From NCBI RefSeq assembly GCF_003970795.1, contig NZ_RWKW01000008.1, forward strand, positions 1 to 43,389: a DNA stretch of 43,389 nt, given 5' to 3'. A program made the translations under genes and the position numbers. The notes below the pieces were generated by a model. It saw nothing but the letters and a program-made list of their open reading frames with translations, did no database searches and was not told where the DNA came from. This stretch comes from Aquibium carbonis. GTDB taxonomy: Bacteria; Pseudomonadota; Alphaproteobacteria; Rhizobiales; Rhizobiaceae. Shown piece by piece: positions 9,866-19,405 of this stretch (positions within the stretch are counted from its first letter, which is position 1; each line of letters starts with the position of its first letter).

Positions 9866-11158
9866 ATGGGAGTTGAGGTAAGCCGTCTTTCGAACGGCCT
9901 GACGGTTGCGACCGAAACCCTTCCCCACATCGAGACCGTCGCCCTGGGAGTCTGGGTCAAGTCCGGTTCGAGAAACGAGCGCGAGGATGAGCACGGCATC
10001 GCCCATCTCCTCGAACATATGGCGTTCAAGGGAACAGGCAGCCGATCCGCCTGGGACATCGCGTCCCAGATCGAGGATGTTGGCGGCGAGATCAACGCCG
10101 CTACGAGCGTCGAGACCACGTCGTTCTATGCCCGCGTGCTGCGCGACGACATGCCCCTTGCGATCGATCTCCTTGCAGACATCCTGACCGACTCCAAGTT
10201 CGACGCCGAGGAACTCGAGCGCGAGCAGCATGTGATCATGCAGGAGATCGGCGCCGCGCACGACACGCCCGACGACATCGTGTTCGACCGCTTCACCGAA
10301 ACCGCCTTCCGCCACCAGACGATCGGACGCTCGATCCTGGGAACGCCCGAGACGGTGAAATCATTCTCTGCGCAGCAGATCCACGATTTCATGGCGCGGC
10401 AGTACGGCGCCGACCGCATGGTGGTCGTTGCGGCAGGCGCGGTCACGCATGACGAGTTTGTCCGCGAGGTCGAGAAACGGCTCGGCGCATTCCGGCCCAA
10501 CGCGCCGGGATTGCCACCGGCAAGCGCGAACTACGTCGGAGGCGATTTCCGCGAGGATCGTGATCTGATGGATGCCCAGATCGTGCTCGGCTTCGAAGGC
10601 AGAGCCTATCATGTGCGGGACTTCTACGCATCGCAGCTGCTGTCGATGATCCTCGGAGGCGGCATGTCGTCCCGTCTCTTCCAGGAAGTCCGCGAGAGGC
10701 GCGGCCTGTGCTATTCGGTCTATGCCTTTCACTGGGGATTTTCGGATACCGGCGTTTTCGGCGTCCACGCTGCGACGGGCCGCGAGGACATCGCCGAACT
10801 CGTTCCGGTGCTCCTGTCGGAGCTTCAAAAGACGGGCGAACTCATCAAGATCGAGGAGCTCAATCGAGCCCGGGCGCAGTACCGCGCCGGCCTGATGATG
10901 TCGAGCGAGAGCGCCGCCAGCCGAGCCTCGCAGATTGCCCGACAGATCATGCTGTTCGGGCGCCCCATTTCGAAGGAGGAGCTCATGGACCGCCTCTCCG
11001 GCATCACCATCGAGCGGCTGACGGACCTTTCAACACGCCTCTTCTCGACGCGCCCAACGATCGCCGCCGTCGGGCCGGTCGGAACCCTTGCCCCCTTCGA
11101 GGACATTCTTGGCCTGCTGGCCTCGCCGCAGCCGCACGTCCGCAAGATGGCGGGTTGA
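9866..11158 (+). CDS. M16 family zinc peptidase (processing-peptidase type)
   Basis: A 430-residue member of peptidase family M16, related to the beta subunit of mitochondrial processing peptidase and to PqqL/YmxG-type bacterial enzymes. The inverted zinc motif HxxEH is HLLEH at residues 47-51, with the downstream Glu in the helix AEELEREQHVIMQEI. The second half contains the Gly-rich GGGMSSRLFQEVRERRGLCYS, the substrate-channel stretch of active M16B proteins. No signal peptide is seen, so it is probably cytoplasmic. It follows thrC closely and is followed by GNAT after 16 bases. The pairing of thrC with an M16 peptidase is common in rhizobia, to my recollection; the functional link is unknown. 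Confidence 0.92.
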   Translation: MGVEVSRLSNGLTVATETLPHIETVALGVWVKSGSRNEREDEHGIAHLLEHMAFKGTGSRSAWDIASQIEDVGGEINAATSVETTSFYARVLRDDMPLAIDLLADILTDSKFDAEELEREQHVIMQEIGAAHDTPDDIVFDRFTETAFRHQTIGRSILGTPETVKSFSAQQIHDFMARQYGADRMVVVAAGAVTHDEFVREVEKRLGAFRPNAPGLPPASANYVGGDFREDRDLMDAQIVLGFEGRAYHVRDFYASQLLSMILGGGMSSRLFQEVRERRGLCYSVYAFHWGFSDTGVFGVHAATGREDIAELVPVLLSELQKTGELIKIEELNRARAQYRAGLMMSSESAASRASQIARQIMLFGRPISKEELMDRLSGITIERLTDLSTRLFSTRPTIAAVGPVGTLAPFEDILGLLASPQPHVRKMAG

Positions 11159-11174
11159 CCGCCGACCCGGGGCC

Positions 11175-11786
11175 ATGCTGGGCCTTTCCTATTTCGGCAG
11201 GGACCGCCTGCGACTGGCAGGGGCCCGGGTGACCCTGCGCATTCCCGCGACGTCCGACTATGAGGAATGGTCGAGCCTTCGCCGCCGGAGCCGCGCGTTC
11301 CTGGAGAAATGGGAACCGCGCTGGGCCAACGACGAACTGGACCGCGCCGCATGGCGGCAGCGGGTTCGCCGCTACAGGGAGGAGATCAGTCGGGGAACCG
11401 GCGTCCCGTTCCTGATCGTGCTCAACGACACCGATTCCGTCGTTGGCGGGATATCGGTGGGCAACATCCGTCGCGGCGTCGCTCAAAGCGGCCAGATAGG
11501 CTACTGGATGGGCGAGCCCTATGCCGGGCGGGGATTGATGGGGGAAGCCGTCGGCGAGCTCGCGAAATACTGCTTTGGACCGCTTCGGCTTCACCGCATC
11601 GAAGCGGCCTGCATTCCCGACAACCTGCGCTCCATCCGAGTGCTTGAAAAAGCCGGATTTACCCGCGAAGGACTTCTCCGATCCTACCTGAGGATCAACG
11701 GGGATTGGCAGGATCACTACCTTTACGCTCTCCTGGCCGGGGAGTATCACGACCATGGTTCGCGGGGCGCAGCGGTTGAAAGTTGA
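11175..11786 (+). CDS. GNAT acetyltransferase, RimJ/RimL-like
   Basis: A 203-residue N-acetyltransferase. After an N-terminal arm (YFGRDRLRLAGARVTLRIPA) come the GNAT elements: GVPFLIVLN, VVGGISVGNIRRG, QIGYWMGEPYAGRGLMGEAV (the acetyl-CoA loop QxxGxG is replaced by YAGRGLM as in RimJ types) and the C-terminal RIEAACIPDNLRSIRVLEKAGF. Likely targets are the alpha-amino groups of ribosomal or other proteins; this is only a family inference. The ATG is 16 bases after the peptidase stop, and the gene overlaps the start of the GGDEF/EAL gene by 32 bases. Confidence 0.9.
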   Translation: MLGLSYFGRDRLRLAGARVTLRIPATSDYEEWSSLRRRSRAFLEKWEPRWANDELDRAAWRQRVRRYREEISRGTGVPFLIVLNDTDSVVGGISVGNIRRGVAQSGQIGYWMGEPYAGRGLMGEAVGELAKYCFGPLRLHRIEAACIPDNLRSIRVLEKAGFTREGLLRSYLRINGDWQDHYLYALLAGEYHDHGSRGAAVES

Positions 11787-14679
11787 TTCAATCTTCACAC
11801 GCAGGATGCAAGGCCTCTCAGGCCTGCTCGTGGCGTTGCTGATCGCGTTGTCGACGCTCGTCACCACGGCCCAAGCCATCGAGCCCATTCGGATTTCGCG
11901 AGACGACGTTGCGCTCGACTTGTCCAAAGCCGTGGAAATCTACCGCAACCGGGGCTCGAATTTCCAGGTCTCCACCGCCCCCGGCATCGACGGCATCGTG
12001 CGCCGCATCGAAGTGGAGGCGAAGGACCAGCAGTCGACGGGCGACTGGGCGGTTTTCGCGCTTGCCAACACGACCGAGCAACAGATCGACCGGCTTATCG
12101 TGGCACCGCATTTCCGACTCGTCGGATCCGGTCTCATCTGGCCCGACCTGGGCTCGCGGCGCATCGCGGCGATTACGCCCAGCGAAGGGTTCGCGCTCGA
12201 CCGTCAGGAAGCGCCGGATGCCGACGTCTTCCTGCTGACGTTGAACCCTGGTGTCGTGGTGACGTTCGTGGCCGACCTGGCATCGCCGCGCGTGCCGCAG
12301 GTGTATCTGTGGGAGCCTGAAGCGTACAAGGATACCGTCAACTCCTACACGCTCTACCGCGGTATCGTGATCGGAATCGCCGGACTCCTGGCGCTCTTCC
12401 TGACGATCCTGTTCGTGGTGAAGGGCACGTCGATGTTTCCGGCGACCGCTTCGCTCGCATGGGCGGTTCTCGCCTACATCTGCGTCGATTTCGGATTCCT
12501 GACCAAGGTCATCGAGATCGCTCCGGGCAACGAGCAGTTCTGGCGCGCAAGCACCGAGATCGCGCTCGCCGGCACGTTCGTGGTCTTCCTGTTCGCCTAT
12601 CTGAACCTGAACCGGTGGCACGGCCACTTCAGCTATGGCGCCATCGCGTGGATACTCGGCCTGGGCCTGATCGCGGGCGTGGCCCTGATCGACCCCCCGG
12701 TCGCCGCCGGCATCGCCCGCATGTCCTTTGCCGCGACCGCGCTGATCGGCGTCGGGCTGATCATCTATCTCGGCATGCAGGGCTACGACCGCGCGATCAT
12801 GCTCGTTCCAAGCTGGATCATGGTGCTGGTCTGGCTTCTGGCTGCGTGGATGACGATCACCGGCGCGCTCGACAACGACATCGTGCAGCCAGCGCTCGGC
12901 GGCGGACTGATCCTGATCATTCTCCTGATCGGTTTCACGGTCATGCAGCACGCATTTTCCGGCGGCGCGCTGCACCAGGGCCTGTTCAGCGACATGGAGC
13001 GCCAGGCGCTGGCGATCACCGGCTCGGGCGACATCGTGGTGGACTGGGACGTGATGCGCGACCGCATCATCACCCGTCCCGACGTCGCCGAAATGATCGG
13101 GCTGCCCGCAAGCAGCCTGCTTGGACCAGCGCGCAGCTGGCTGCCGGCGCTGCACCCCGAGGACAGGGACAATTTCCGCACCACGCTCGACATCGTGCTG
13201 GAGCATCGCCGCGGCCGCATCTCGATCGATTTCCGCATGCGGGGCGCCGATGGGCATTATCGCTGGTTCCTGATGCGGGCACGACCCGTCATCGGCTCCG
13301 ATGGCGAGATCATCCGTTGCGTGGGCACGATGATCGACGTGACCGAGCAGAAGAAGGCCGAGGAACGGCTCCTCCACGATGCGGTGCACGACAATCTGAC
13401 CGGCCTGCCGAACCGAGGCCTGTTCCTGAACCGGCTGGACACGGTGATCTCGATTGCCCAGACCCAGGAAACCGTGCGTCCGACGGTCTTCGTCATCGAC
13501 ATCGACCGTTTCAAGCAGGTGAACGAAGCACTCGGCATGTCGGCGGGCGATACCATCCTCCTGACCGTCGCCCGCCGCCTGCACCGGCTCATGAAGACGG
13601 GCGACTCGCTGTCGCGGCTGTCCGGCGATCAGTTCGGGCTGATCCTCCTCTCGGAGCCGAATCCGGCGCGTATCGCCGCCTTCGCGGACGCCATGCGGCA
13701 GGCGATCCGGTCACCGATCAACTATGCCAAGCGCGACATCGTGCTGACAGCCTCCGTTGGACTGATCTCGTGGACTGCGCCACAGACATCGGCGGAAGAT
13801 CTCGTCAAGGACGCCGAACTGGCCATGCAGCAGGCGAAACGCTTCGGCGGCGATCGCATCGAACCCTTCCGCCCCGCTTTCCGGTCCTTCGGGAGCGATC
13901 GCCTGCAGCTCGAATCCGACCTGCGGCGCGCGCTCGAACGCAACGAGTTCCGCCTCGCCTACCAGCCGATCATCCGCCTGGAAGACAATTCGGTGGCCGG
14001 CTTCGAGGCCCTGCTGCGCTGGGAGCATCCGCGGCGCGGCATGATCGCCCCGTCGGAGTTCATCCCGATCGCCGAAAGCTGCGAGTTGATCGTGCAGCTT
14101 GGCCTGTATGCCATGCAGACCGCGGCCGAGGATCTGTCGTCCTGGCACAAGCAGATCGGCGAGACGCCGCTTTCGGTTTCCGTGAACCTGTCGAGCCGGC
14201 AGTTGATCCGCCAGGACCTCGTCGCCGACGTCCGCTCGGCGCTCGCCCGTGCCAACCTCAACCCGCTGTATTTCCGGCTCGAGATGACGGAGTCGCTCGT
14301 GATGGACAATCCGGAACGCTCGGTCCACATCCTCGACAAGCTGCGCGAGACCGGCATCGGCCTTTCGCTCGACGATTTCGGCACCGGGTATTCGTCGCTG
14401 TCCTACCTGACGCGTTTTCCTTTCGACACGATCAAGATCGACAAGAGCTTCATCGACGACCAGAGCCCCAAGAAGCCCATGCTGCTGAAGTCCATCGTCG
14501 GCATGGCGCATGATCTCGGCCTGTCGGTGGTGGCGGAAGGCGTGTCGACCGAAGAGGACGCCAACCACCTCCGGTCGATGGGCTGCGAGTATGTCCAGAG
14601 CTTCATGTTCGGACAGCCGATGTCGTCAGAGGCGGTGACGAAGATGCTGAAGGAGCAGTTTCCCCTCACGCAGGCCTGA
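11755..14679 (+). CDS. Membrane PAS-GGDEF-EAL protein, probable c-di-GMP phosphodiesterase
   Basis: A 974-residue signalling protein. A signal-like segment (about residues 19-41) precedes a periplasmic region to about 195, then several membrane helices (about 200-405), a PAS domain ending in VGTMIDVTEQKKAEE (about 430-535), a GGDEF domain (540-705) and an EAL domain (715-965). The GGDEF signature is SGDQF at 623-627 and the I-site RxxD is KTGD, so cyclase activity is unlikely. The EAL domain looks complete: EALLRW from E751, NLSSRQL, EMTES, DDFGTGYSS, KIDKSF, VAEG and a late Gln. It is therefore predicted to degrade c-di-GMP. ATG 11755 has GGGGAG upstream; ATG 11806 is an alternative start. 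Confidence 0.92.
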   Translation: MVRGAQRLKVDSIFTRRMQGLSGLLVALLIALSTLVTTAQAIEPIRISRDDVALDLSKAVEIYRNRGSNFQVSTAPGIDGIVRRIEVEAKDQQSTGDWAVFALANTTEQQIDRLIVAPHFRLVGSGLIWPDLGSRRIAAITPSEGFALDRQEAPDADVFLLTLNPGVVVTFVADLASPRVPQVYLWEPEAYKDTVNSYTLYRGIVIGIAGLLALFLTILFVVKGTSMFPATASLAWAVLAYICVDFGFLTKVIEIAPGNEQFWRASTEIALAGTFVVFLFAYLNLNRWHGHFSYGAIAWILGLGLIAGVALIDPPVAAGIARMSFAATALIGVGLIIYLGMQGYDRAIMLVPSWIMVLVWLLAAWMTITGALDNDIVQPALGGGLILIILLIGFTVMQHAFSGGALHQGLFSDMERQALAITGSGDIVVDWDVMRDRIITRPDVAEMIGLPASSLLGPARSWLPALHPEDRDNFRTTLDIVLEHRRGRISIDFRMRGADGHYRWFLMRARPVIGSDGEIIRCVGTMIDVTEQKKAEERLLHDAVHDNLTGLPNRGLFLNRLDTVISIAQTQETVRPTVFVIDIDRFKQVNEALGMSAGDTILLTVARRLHRLMKTGDSLSRLSGDQFGLILLSEPNPARIAAFADAMRQAIRSPINYAKRDIVLTASVGLISWTAPQTSAEDLVKDAELAMQQAKRFGGDRIEPFRPAFRSFGSDRLQLESDLRRALERNEFRLAYQPIIRLEDNSVAGFEALLRWEHPRRGMIAPSEFIPIAESCELIVQLGLYAMQTAAEDLSSWHKQIGETPLSVSVNLSSRQLIRQDLVADVRSALARANLNPLYFRLEMTESLVMDNPERSVHILDKLRETGIGLSLDDFGTGYSSLSYLTRFPFDTIKIDKSFIDDQSPKKPMLLKSIVGMAHDLGLSVVAEGVSTEEDANHLRSMGCEYVQSFMFGQPMSSEAVTKMLKEQFPLTQA

Positions 14680-14690
14680 CGTCGTCAGGC
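14674..14690. repeat. Inverted repeat over two convergent stop codons
   Basis: GCCTGACG and CGTCAGGC flank a single T. The repeat covers the stop of the GGDEF/EAL gene (14679) and the stop of the AlgH gene (14685). With a loop of about five bases the usable stem is six pairs and there is no T run on either side, so it could be a weak two-way terminator or a chance palindrome. Confidence 0.35.
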
Positions 14691-15293
14691 GTGGCCGGCG
14701 TAGGGGCTCAGATGGGCCATGTCGATGCCGAGCGACATCAGGAGTCTCTCGTATTTCCGGTCGATGTCGCCATCGAACAGCATGTCCTGCGAGGCCGGGC
14801 AGGTCAGCCAGCCATTGTCGACGATTTCGCGCTCCAGTTGTCCGGCCCCCCAGCCGGCATAGCCGAGCGCCATCAGGGCGTGGCGCGGACCGCTGCCCTT
14901 CGAGATGGCGCGCAGAATGTCGATGGTCGCGGTCAGGCAGATGTCTTCGGAGACGGGAAGCGACGAATCCACGATGTAGTCGTCGGAATGAAGCACGAAA
15001 CCGCGGCTGCGGTCGACGGGGCCACCGTTTCGCACCAGGAGGTCGCGGGCGGGTGCCGGAAGGCGTATGGCCTGCTTCTCGTCGACGACGCCGAGTTGCA
15101 CGAGAAGGTCGGGGAAGCGGAGCGGCTGGACCCGATTGATGACGATGCCCATCGCGCCTTCTTCGGAATGGGCGCAGACATAGATGACCGCGCGCGCAAA
15201 ATTCTCGTCCTGCATGCCGGGCATGGCAATGAGGAACTGGTCGTCCAGAAATCCGCCTTGGGCGATGTCTTTCTTCTGGCGCAAGATGTCCAT
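14685..15293 (-). CDS. UPF0301/AlgH (YqgE) family protein
   Basis: A 202-residue AlgH family protein with the signature start [20 protein letters not shown], then [22 protein letters not shown], the middle [16 protein letters not shown], and the end [20 protein letters not shown]. The whole length fits the family (about 185-205 residues). No enzyme activity is known; AlgH was first named for effects on alginate regulation in Pseudomonas. It is convergent with the GGDEF/EAL gene with only five bases between them, and divergent from the DsbD-alpha-like gene. Confidence 0.93.
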   Translation of the reverse strand: MDILRQKKDIAQGGFLDDQFLIAMPGMQDENFARAVIYVCAHSEEGAMGIVINRVQPLRFPDLLVQLGVVDEKQAIRLPAPARDLLVRNGGPVDRSRGFVLHSDDYIVDSSLPVSEDICLTATIDILRAISKGSGPRHALMALGYAGWGAGQLEREIVDNGWLTCPASQDMLFDGDIDRKYERLLMSLGIDMAHLSPYAGHA

Positions 15294-15439
15294 GCTGTGA
15301 AAGCTAGCGTGTTTTCCGCTCGGTTGAAAGACGCTTCGGTCGACGGGCGGGGCTGAGGCCGGGCAAGGTCACGCAGAAATGAAGCCAGCGCGAACGCGGC
15401 GCGCTTGCATCGCGGCTGGAGCCCGGCTTAAAGCCGCTC

Positions 15440-16249
15440 ATGTCCTTTGCCCGCCTCCTCGTCGCCGCGGCTGCCCTTTCGGCAAGCGTGAACACATCCT
15501 CGTCGTCGTCGAGCGAGGCGCATGCCATCGATGGAGTGACGCTTCGTCTGGTCACCACCGGACTTCCCGACGAGACCGGCAGGCTCATGGGTGCCCTCGA
15601 CATCAGGCTGGCATCCGGCTGGAAGACCTACTGGAAGGAGCCGGGCGCCTCCGGCGTTCCGCCGCAGATCGACATCGGCGCCTCGATCAACGCCTCGACG
15701 GCCGTCATCCATTTCCCGGCTCCGGCATGGCACGAGGACAAGTATGGAGCCTGGGCGGGATATGGCGAGCCGGTCGTGCTGCCGATCACGTTTACCGTGG
15801 ATGCGCCGGATCGCTTCTCCGTGATCGAAGCCGACGTCTTTCTGGGCATCTGCGAGACGATGTGCATCCCTGTCCAGGCGCGGTTGACGGTCGAGCCGGC
15901 AAGCGCGCCGGACGATCCCGATGACGCGGCCTTCGTGGAGGCAGCCATCCGGGCACTCCCCGGCGAGCCCCGAGAGACCTTCCGCATCGACGACGCGACG
16001 CTTTCGGGCAACGTGTTGCGGCTGAAGACCATCATACCGGACAGCGCCTCCGGCGCGACCGCCCTCTTCCTGGCGCCGGGCGGCGGCTTTGCGTTCGGCG
16101 CACCGAAGGCGGTGAAAGCCGGTCCGGACGGCATCACCTTCGAAGCGGCGGTTCTTTCGAGACCGGCTGACGGCCAGCCGGCTGCCGAGATATCCTATAC
16201 GCTGACGTCCGGGAGCGCCGCAGTGGCAGGCGTTTTTGCCGTTCCTTGA
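15440..16249 (+). CDS. Stand-alone DsbD N-terminal (alpha) domain-like protein
   Basis: A 269-residue exported protein. The signal-like start MSFARLLVAAAALSASVNTS has a Ser-rich stretch before AHA. The mature part carries WKTYWKEPGASGVPP, the IHFPAPAWHEDKYGAWAGYG segment and FLGICETMCIPVQARL, which match the immunoglobulin-like alpha domain of DsbD/ScsB-type thiol reductases. The two cysteines are spaced CxxxC instead of the longer spacing in E. coli DsbD. The transmembrane beta and thioredoxin gamma domains are absent, so it needs an outside electron source; a separate CcdA-like protein is a plausible partner but none is visible here. The peroxiredoxin gene follows on the same strand after 84 bases. 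Confidence 0.78.
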   Translation: MSFARLLVAAAALSASVNTSSSSSSEAHAIDGVTLRLVTTGLPDETGRLMGALDIRLASGWKTYWKEPGASGVPPQIDIGASINASTAVIHFPAPAWHEDKYGAWAGYGEPVVLPITFTVDAPDRFSVIEADVFLGICETMCIPVQARLTVEPASAPDDPDDAAFVEAAIRALPGEPRETFRIDDATLSGNVLRLKTIIPDSASGATALFLAPGGGFAFGAPKAVKAGPDGITFEAAVLSRPADGQPAAEISYTLTSGSAAVAGVFAVP

Positions 16250-16333
16250 GGAGAGGCTGGACAAAATTCGCTCGCCCGCTATTGAAGGTCAACTCGCTTC
16301 CTGCGTGCGAATCCCATTCCTGGAGACTTTTCA

Positions 16334-16819
16334 ATGACGATATCCGTGGGCGAAAAACTGCCTGCCGCGACGTTCAAGACGTTGACTGAAGATGGCGCGA
16401 AGGACATGAGCGTCGCGGACATTTTCGCAGGCAAGAAGGTGGTGCTGTTTGGCGTCCCAGGCGCGTTCACGCCGACCTGCAGCAACAATCACCTGCCGGG
16501 CTATCTGGAGAACCACGGCGCGATCCTGGCAAAGGGCGTCGATACCATCGCCGTCGTCTCCGTCAACGATCACCACGTCATGGGCGCCTGGGCACGCTTC
16601 ACCGGCGGTGAGGGACGCCTTCTCTACCTGGCCGACGGCAACGGCGCCTTCACCAAGGCCGCCGGTCTGGAAATGGATCTGTCGATGGGCGGCCTCGGCA
16701 TGCGCAGCAAGCGCTACTCGATGATCGTCGAGGACGGTGTCGTGACCGCCCTCAACATCGAGGACTCGCCCGGCAAGGCGATCGATTCCGGCGCGGCGAA
16801 GATTCTCGAGCAGCTCTGA
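16334..16819 (+). CDS. Peroxiredoxin (Prx5 type)
   Basis: A 161-residue thiol peroxidase of the Prx5/AhpE-like group. The active-site segment FGVPGAFTPTCSNNHLPGY places the peroxidatic Cys at residue 49, with Pro and Thr at the usual TPTC positions and Arg in GMRSKRYSM. The dimer-forming segment VSVNDHHVMGAWAR is typical of Prx5. There is no signal peptide, so it reduces hydrogen or organic peroxides in the cytoplasm. It has GGAG about ten bases upstream, and its own transcript end is marked by the terminator at 16852. Confidence 0.93.
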   Translation: MTISVGEKLPAATFKTLTEDGAKDMSVADIFAGKKVVLFGVPGAFTPTCSNNHLPGYLENHGAILAKGVDTIAVVSVNDHHVMGAWARFTGGEGRLLYLADGNGAFTKAAGLEMDLSMGGLGMRSKRYSMIVEDGVVTALNIEDSPGKAIDSGAAKILEQL

Positions 16820-16851
16820 GATCGGCTGCGGCTCTCGCCGGTCACGCCCCG

Positions 16852-16882
16852 TCAGCCGCCCTCCGGGCGGCTGATTTCGTTT
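16852..16882 (+). terminator. Rho-independent terminator after the peroxiredoxin gene
   Basis: TCAGCCGCCC (16852-16861) pairs perfectly with GGGCGGCTGA (16865-16874) around a three-base loop, and TTTCGTTT follows. It is 32 bases after the peroxiredoxin stop. The stem can also form on the minus strand after rnhA, but the T-rich tail fits the plus strand. Confidence 0.82.
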
Positions 16883-16892
16883 CAAGGTGCCG

Positions 16893-17336
16893 TCAGGGAC
16901 GCCGCTTGAAGGGCGCCATGCCCATACGGGCGAGCTCGTCGGCACGCTCGTTCTCAGGATGGCCGGCATGGCCCTTGACCCAGTGCCATTCGACCTTGTG
17001 GCGCAGGCGCGCCTGATCGAGCGCCTGCCAGAGCTCGACATTCTTGACCGGCTGCTTCGACGCCGTGCGCCACCCGTTTCTCTTCCAGCCATCGATCCAG
17101 CTCGAAATGCCGTCCCGGACGTAATTCGAGTCGGTGGTCAGGATGACGTGGCAGGACTCCTTCAGCGCGTTCAGCGCCTCGATTGCCGCCATGAGCTCCA
17201 TGCGGTTGTTCGTGGTGTCCGCTTCGCCGCCGGACAGTTCCTTGATCTTGCCCTTGAAGCGCATGTAGGCGCCCCAGCCACCGGGACCCGGATTGCCGGA
17301 GCAGGCCCCGTCGGTAAACACTTCGACTGTCTTCAT
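16893..17336 (-). CDS. rnhA: Ribonuclease HI
   Basis: A 147-residue RNase H1, which cuts the RNA strand of RNA-DNA hybrids. The four acidic positions are seen in [16 protein letters not shown] (Asp at about 9), [13 protein letters not shown] (Glu), [11 protein letters not shown] (Asp) and [12 protein letters not shown] (Asp); the helper His is in VKGHAGH. Length matches the E. coli type. The start overlaps the thrB stop (ATGA, 17333-17336), so it is coupled to thrB. The same ispH-thrB-rnhA order is common in rhizobia. Confidence 0.96.
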   Translation of the reverse strand: MKTVEVFTDGACSGNPGPGGWGAYMRFKGKIKELSGGEADTTNNRMELMAAIEALNALKESCHVILTTDSNYVRDGISSWIDGWKRNGWRTASKQPVKNVELWQALDQARLRHKVEWHWVKGHAGHPENERADELARMGMAPFKRRP

Positions 17337-18301
17337 GCGTCCTTCAAACCATATTCGGCCGCCGTAGCGATGTGGCGATGGAAGCGCAGGCGGCGAATGA
17401 ACTCCATCGGATCGCGCTTCTGGACGAGGGCGCCATCGGGGATGGTCAGCCAGTCGTAGAGGCGCGTCAGCATGAAGCGCAGCGCCGAGCCGCGCGCCAG
17501 AAGCGGGAGCGCCCGACGCTCGGCCTCTTCGAGCGGACGCACGGACTGATAGCCTGCCAGAAGCGCGCGCGCCTTGGTCTGGTTGAACGAGTGATCCTTC
17601 TCGAAGCACCAGGCGTTGATGCAGGTGGCGAGATCATAGGCGAACAAGTCGTTGCAGGCGAAATAGAAATCGATCAGGCCCGACAGGCTGTTGCCAAGGA
17701 AGAAGACGTTGTCGGGAAAGAGGTCGGCGTGGATGACGCCCGTCGGCAGGTCGACCGGCCATCCCTTCTCGAAAGCGGCGAACTCGGCGTCGATTTCGGC
17801 CACGAGGCCGGGCTCGTAGGAATCGGCCATCGGGCGCGCCCGCTCCCACAGTTCCTTCCAGCCGGCGACCGACAGGCGGTTCGGCCTGTGCATGGAAAAG
17901 TCAGCACCGGCGACATGCATCCCGGCCAGCGCGCGGCCGACTTCGCGGCAATGAGTGGCCGTGGGGCGGCGCATCCACACACCTTCGAGGAAGGTGATGA
18001 TCGCGGCCGGGCGACCGGCCAGTTCGCCGATGAGTTCGCCGTCGCTGCGGGCAACCGGCAACGGGCAGTTGATACCCTTTTGCGCCAGATGCTGCATCAG
18101 GCCGAGGAAGAAGGGCAATTCGGCGCGCTCGACGCGCTTTTCGTAGAGCGTGAGAATGAACACGCCACCGGTGGTGTGCAGGAGGAAGTTGGAATTTTCC
18201 GAACCTTCGGCGATCCCCTTGTAGGACAGCGTCTCGCCGATCGCGTAGCCCTTCAGATAGGCCGCCAGTTCCTCTTCCGAGATGTCCGTGTAGACCGCCA
18301 T
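17333..18301 (-). CDS. thrB: Homoserine kinase (APH-fold type)
   Basis: A 322-residue kinase of the aminoglycoside phosphotransferase/choline kinase fold, the form of homoserine kinase used by rhizobia and pseudomonads in place of the GHMP type. It starts [19 protein letters not shown], has the nucleotide-binding strand [14 protein letters not shown], the catalytic loop [13 protein letters not shown] and the metal Asp in [11 protein letters not shown]. It supplies O-phosphohomoserine to ThrC, encoded at 8445. It is 26 bases after ispH and overlaps rnhA by four bases. Confidence 0.94.
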   Translation of the reverse strand: MAVYTDISEEELAAYLKGYAIGETLSYKGIAEGSENSNFLLHTTGGVFILTLYEKRVERAELPFFLGLMQHLAQKGINCPLPVARSDGELIGELAGRPAAIITFLEGVWMRRPTATHCREVGRALAGMHVAGADFSMHRPNRLSVAGWKELWERARPMADSYEPGLVAEIDAEFAAFEKGWPVDLPTGVIHADLFPDNVFFLGNSLSGLIDFYFACNDLFAYDLATCINAWCFEKDHSFNQTKARALLAGYQSVRPLEEAERRALPLLARGSALRFMLTRLYDWLTIPDGALVQKRDPMEFIRRLRFHRHIATAAEYGLKDA

Positions 18302-18327
18302 CTTGACCCGCCCGCCGGTACCGTCGA

Positions 18328-19344
18328 TCAGCCGTTGACGAAGGCCATGTCGGCCTTGGTGAGCTCGACATCGCGCAGATCGCGCATGACCGGAAATTCC
18401 TCGGTCTCGGTCGCGGTGACCGCGAGTTCAACCTTGACGTCAAACCGCGTCTTGAAAGCCTCGATGATCTCGTCGACGATGATCTCGGGCGCCGATGCGC
18501 CTGCCGACAGGCCGAGCGTGCGAATCCCGTCGACCGTCTCCCATGGGATTTCCGAAGCCCGCTGGACGAGGAGCGCGCGCGCGGCCCCTGCCCGCTCCGC
18601 GACCTCGACGAGCCGGCGCGAATTCGAGGAATTGGGCGCTCCGACGATGAGATAGAGATCAGCGCCGTCCGCCGTTTCCTTCACCGCATCCTGTCGATTG
18701 GTGGTGGCGTAGCAGATCGAATCCGCAGCCGGCGCCTGAAGATTGGGAAAGCGCTGGCGCAGCCGCGCAATCACCCCTGCCGTGTCCTCGACCGACAGCG
18801 TCGTCTGCGTGACGAAGCCGAGATTGTCGGGATCGACGGGTTGGTAGCGTTCGGCGTCCTCGACCGTCTCGACCAGCGACACCGCGCCCGTCGGCAACTG
18901 CCCCATCGTGCCAATGACCTCGGGGTGGCCGGCATGGCCGATCAAAACCACATGACGGCCAAGCCGCTGGTGCCGCATTGCCTGTTTGTGAACCTTGGAG
19001 ACCAGCGGACAGGTGGCGTCGAGATAAAAGAGTTCACGTGCCTTCGCATCGGCCGGCACGGATTTCGGCACTCCATGCGCGGAGAAAACGACCGGCTGGC
19101 GGCGATGTTCAAGCGGAATCTCGTCGAGTTCCTCAACGAACACGGCGCCCTTGGCCTCCAGCCCCTCGACAACGTAGCGATTGTGCACGATCTCGTGCCG
19201 GACATAGACGGGCGCGCCGTACTTTTTTAGCGCCAGAACGACGATCTGGATCGCCCGGTCGACGCCGGCGCAGAATCCGCGCGGCTGGCAGAGGCGTATC
19301 GTCAGAAGGGGCTTTTCCGTCTGTGGGGCGGGGGGGATATCCAT
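18328..19344 (-). CDS. ispH: 4-hydroxy-3-methylbut-2-enyl diphosphate reductase
   Basis: A 338-residue IspH (LytB), last enzyme of the non-mevalonate isoprenoid pathway. The three iron-sulfur ligands are in [13 protein letters not shown] (Cys 25), [11 protein letters not shown] and [11 protein letters not shown]; the active-site EEL and SAHGVP segments and the late [18 protein letters not shown] motifs are present. ATG 19344 fits the family start; the frame is open further upstream, through SURF1, but that part has no IspH similarity. dxs, the first gene of this pathway, is also in the window (35301). There is a 61-base gap after SURF1, and thrB follows after 26 bases. Confidence 0.96.
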   Translation of the reverse strand: MDIPPAPQTEKPLLTIRLCQPRGFCAGVDRAIQIVVLALKKYGAPVYVRHEIVHNRYVVEGLEAKGAVFVEELDEIPLEHRRQPVVFSAHGVPKSVPADAKARELFYLDATCPLVSKVHKQAMRHQRLGRHVVLIGHAGHPEVIGTMGQLPTGAVSLVETVEDAERYQPVDPDNLGFVTQTTLSVEDTAGVIARLRQRFPNLQAPAADSICYATTNRQDAVKETADGADLYLIVGAPNSSNSRRLVEVAERAGAARALLVQRASEIPWETVDGIRTLGLSAGASAPEIIVDEIIEAFKTRFDVKVELAVTATETEEFPVMRDLRDVELTKADMAFVNG

Positions 19345-19405
19345 GGCCCGGACATGATGTCGACCATCCCGCTCTGTCAAGAGCAGGCCGCCAGCCGTCG
19401 GTCCC

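Noticed and set aside
11818-13584. 588-residue minus-strand open frame opposite the GGDEF/EAL gene
   Set aside because: It has shadow composition and no domains; the plus strand shows ordered signalling domains.
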